This document shows, piece by piece, positions 5,726 to 6,787 of a DNA stretch of 6,787 nucleotides. Position 1 is the first letter of the stretch; each line of letters opens with the position of its first letter. Made by a program: the position numbers and the translations under genes. The notes beneath the pieces were generated by a model. The model was not told where the DNA came from, made no database searches, and worked only from the letters and a program-made list of their open reading frames with translations. This DNA is from an uncultured Lachnospiraceae bacterium (GTDB taxonomy: Bacteria; Bacillota; Clostridia; Lachnospirales; Lachnospiraceae), in the NCBI GenBank assembly GCA_905197485.1, contig CAJJYZ010000056.1:1-6787 (forward strand), read 5' to 3'.

Positions 5726-6560
5726 ATGGATGCAGAAAACAAAGAAAAAGCTGCTTGCAAAAGAATAGTGCGGAACATGAAGGATATGTGAGATCGCATC
5801 GCCCCTTCAACCGAATATGGAAGGAAAGAGATAGTGCACAGCCGGAACTTTTGGAGAAGATACTGTATAAGGATAATCTGAACAGAGCTTTTAAGAGAGT
5901 AAAGGCGAACAAGGAAGCACCGGGAATTGATGGGATGACCGTTGAAGAAATCGGTGCATACCTTCGGGAGAATCAGAAAGCCATTATCGAGAGGATATAT
6001 CGGGGGAAATATACCCCAGACCCGGTAAGGCGAGTAGAAATCCCAAAACCAGACGGTGGAATACGAAAGCTTGGTATTCCAACAGTCAAAGACCGTATTT
6101 TCCAACAAGCCATTACACAACAGCTCATGCCAATCTATGAGCCGATATTCTCGGACAACAGCTACGGTTACCGTCCGGGGAGAAGTGCAAAAGACGCTAT
6201 CACAAAAGTAAAAGAGTATGCAGAACAGGGATATACCCATGCAGTGTCATTGGATTTATCAAAGTATTTTGATACCCTAAACCACGAAATACTCCTAAAT
6301 ATCTTGCGTAGAAATATAAAAGATGAGCGGGTAATTCAGTGGATTAAAAGATACTTAAAAAGTGGCGTGATGGAAAATGGTGTAGTTATGGAAACAGAGG
6401 AAGGTTCGCCACAGGGAGGAAACATATCTCCATTGTTAGCGAATATCTATCTGAATGAGTTCGACCAGGAGTTTGAAAAGAGAAAAGTGGCAGTTGTCCG
6501 ATACGCAGATGATATCGTAATACTGGCAAAGAGCGACAGAGCCGCAAAGAGACTACTGGA
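5283..6560 (+). mobile_element. Group IIC intron, 3'-truncated or interrupted
   Basis: The sequence opens with GTGCG, the group II 5' consensus (GUGYG), within a perfect hairpin GTGCGCC-TGGC-GGCGCAC (5283-5300). Further segments resemble, from memory, the Oceanobacillus iheyensis group IIC ribozyme: GCAAGGGTGTCC (5358-5369), TGGAATCTGAAGGAA (5379-5393), GGTCTGA followed by GAACA (about 5434-5447) and TACCCGGGGAGGTCTG (5563-5578). A reverse transcriptase/maturase reading frame follows, as expected for domain IV. Location just past a terminator hairpin is the known habit of class C introns. RT similarity stops at about 6560. The rest of the RT, the catalytic domain V, domain VI and the 3' splice site are not in the window, so as seen it cannot splice. 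The end at 6560 is estimated from where protein similarity fades. The 5' end is chosen by consensus; see the unusual 20-base gap after the terminator. Confidence 0.8.
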
Positions 6561-6636
6561 TGTTATTCGGCAAATTAAACGCGGCCTTTTCTGTCAGATT
6601 AAAACAGGTCTTTCAGAGTACCTGACAATGGTATAA
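5726..6636 (+). pseudogene. ltrA: Group II intron reverse transcriptase/maturase, frameshifted and truncated
   Basis: This is the intron-encoded protein that would aid splicing and reverse-transcribe the intron RNA. AAAGGAGG (5710-5717) stands 8 bases before ATG 5726, marking the natural start, but that frame stops after MDAENKEKAACKRIVRNMKDM. The RT continues one frame over: NSAEHEGYV, then RAFKRVKANKEAPGIDGMTV (RT0/1 region), PKPDGGIRKLGIPTVKDR, YGYRPGRSAKDAI, LDLSKYFDTLNH with the first catalytic Asp (6253-6255), EEGSPQGGNISPLLANIYLNEFD and RYADDIVILAKS with the catalytic YADD (6502-6513). One extra A in the AAAA run at 5759-5762 would join the two frames. After RAAKRLLD (about 6560) the sequence no longer resembles an RT; the frame runs on by chance to a stop at 6634. 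RT7, the thumb and the X/maturase domain are missing. A start at 5401 would be inside ribozyme RNA and is not credible. Confidence 0.8.
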
Positions 6637-6719
6637 AGCATATAGTTTTGAATGCTTTCTGCACACTGTTTTATGGAAAAAACCATCATGCAGATTATCT
6701 TACATGATGGTTTCTAAAG
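6561..6719. other. Unidentified sequence after the intron break
   Basis: From about 6561 the sequence is unlike a group II intron. It contains several short inverted repeats: CAGGT (6605-6609) / ACCTG (6620-6624), AAAGCAT (6635-6641) / ATGCTTT (6652-6658), and the terminator at 6680-6713. No gene is seen on either strand. It could be the end of another mobile element inserted into the intron, or host DNA joined by a deletion. The first bases, TGTTATTCGGCAAATTAAAC, have no recognisable terminal repeat partner within the window. Confidence 0.4.
6677..6713 (-). terminator. Intrinsic terminator of the minus-strand partial gene
   Basis: An 11-bp perfect stem, AAACCATCATG (6680-6690) / CATGATGGTTT (6703-6713), has a 12-base loop. 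On the minus strand the descending arm runs into six T's (complement of 6677-6682). It begins 6 bases beyond the TAG stop at 6720-6722, so it supports a real gene entering from the right edge. Confidence 0.7.
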
Positions 6720-6787
6720 CTATCCGAGTTCACAGTCATTGATTGCCTGCATGACGGCATCGGCGGTTATGATATTTAAATTTGAGC
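6720..6787 (-). CDS. 3' end of an unidentified gene, cut by the window edge
   Basis: The minus-strand frame is open from the window edge and ends ...ITADAVMQAINDCELG before TAG (6722-6720). Only about 21 codons are visible, so no family can be named; the ending is acidic and helical. The evidence that it is real is the intrinsic terminator just after it. Its position next to the broken intron raises the possibility of a transposase or other mobile-element gene, but nothing in the residues shows this. Confidence 0.42.
   Translation of the reverse strand, partial: SNLNIITADAVMQAINDCELG

Noticed and set aside
5683..6240. Minus-strand open frame of 185 codons opposite the RT
   Set aside because: It is antisense to clear RT motifs, its translation is Phe/Leu/Cys-rich, and it has no ribosome binding site; it is a shadow.
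5870..6560. The RT belonging to a retron, diversity-generating retroelement or defence RT
   Set aside because: The RT motifs (YGYRPGRSA, SPQGGNISPLLANIYL, RYADD) and the preceding ribozyme-like RNA fit a group II intron maturase; no template/variable repeat pair or retron RNA was seen.
1..6787. CRISPR array, tRNA or rRNA genes
   Set aside because: No regularly spaced direct repeats, tRNA-like cloverleaf with a TTCGA-type T arm, or rRNA-like conserved sequence was seen on either strand by eye.

Overview
The window looks like chromosomal DNA from an anaerobic Firmicute, most likely a Lachnospiraceae-type Clostridium relative. This is judged from strong AGGAGG-type ribosome binding sites, Rho-independent terminators between genes, a high-cysteine small protein of the kind common in that group, and the style of the ABC-F and group II intron proteins. 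The assignment is an inference from gene families; no marker gene is present.

Layout. (1) 1-200: AT-rich non-coding DNA with two back-to-back perfect hairpins (8-42), then a candidate sporulation-type (sigma-K-like) promoter. (2) 222-458 (+): a 78-residue Cys/Gly-rich protein. It converges on a 46-residue small protein on the minus strand (572-712), and a bidirectional terminator lies between them. (3) 804-1599 (+): two conserved-looking hypothetical genes overlapping by 80 bases in different frames. (4) 1687-2427 (+): a TruA-like tRNA pseudouridine synthase with its own extended -10 promoter; the residue at the catalytic Asp position is Glu. (5) 2499-3356 (-): a cytosolic patatin-like phospholipase, convergent with truA, with a strong terminator. 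(6) 3563-5200 (+): a YbiT/YkpA-type ABC-F ATPase, divergent from the phospholipase, closed by an 18-bp-stem terminator. (7) From about 5283: a group IIC intron inserted just past that terminator. Its reverse transcriptase/maturase is broken twice: a frameshift near its start, and loss of everything after the YADD region at about 6560. (8) 6561-6787: unrelated sequence carrying the 3' end and terminator of an unidentified minus-strand gene.

The housekeeping genes (truA-like, phospholipase, ABC-F) appear to be separate transcription units, each with recognisable promoters or terminators, rather than one pathway. The intron remnant and the sequence after it mark the accessory part of the window. 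No convincing new multi-gene system is visible. The most interesting points are the Asp-to-Glu change in the TruA catalytic motif, an ABC-F protein whose degenerate motifs all fall in one of its two ATP sites, the cysteine-rich protein behind a sporulation-like promoter, and the unusual 5' junction of the intron.
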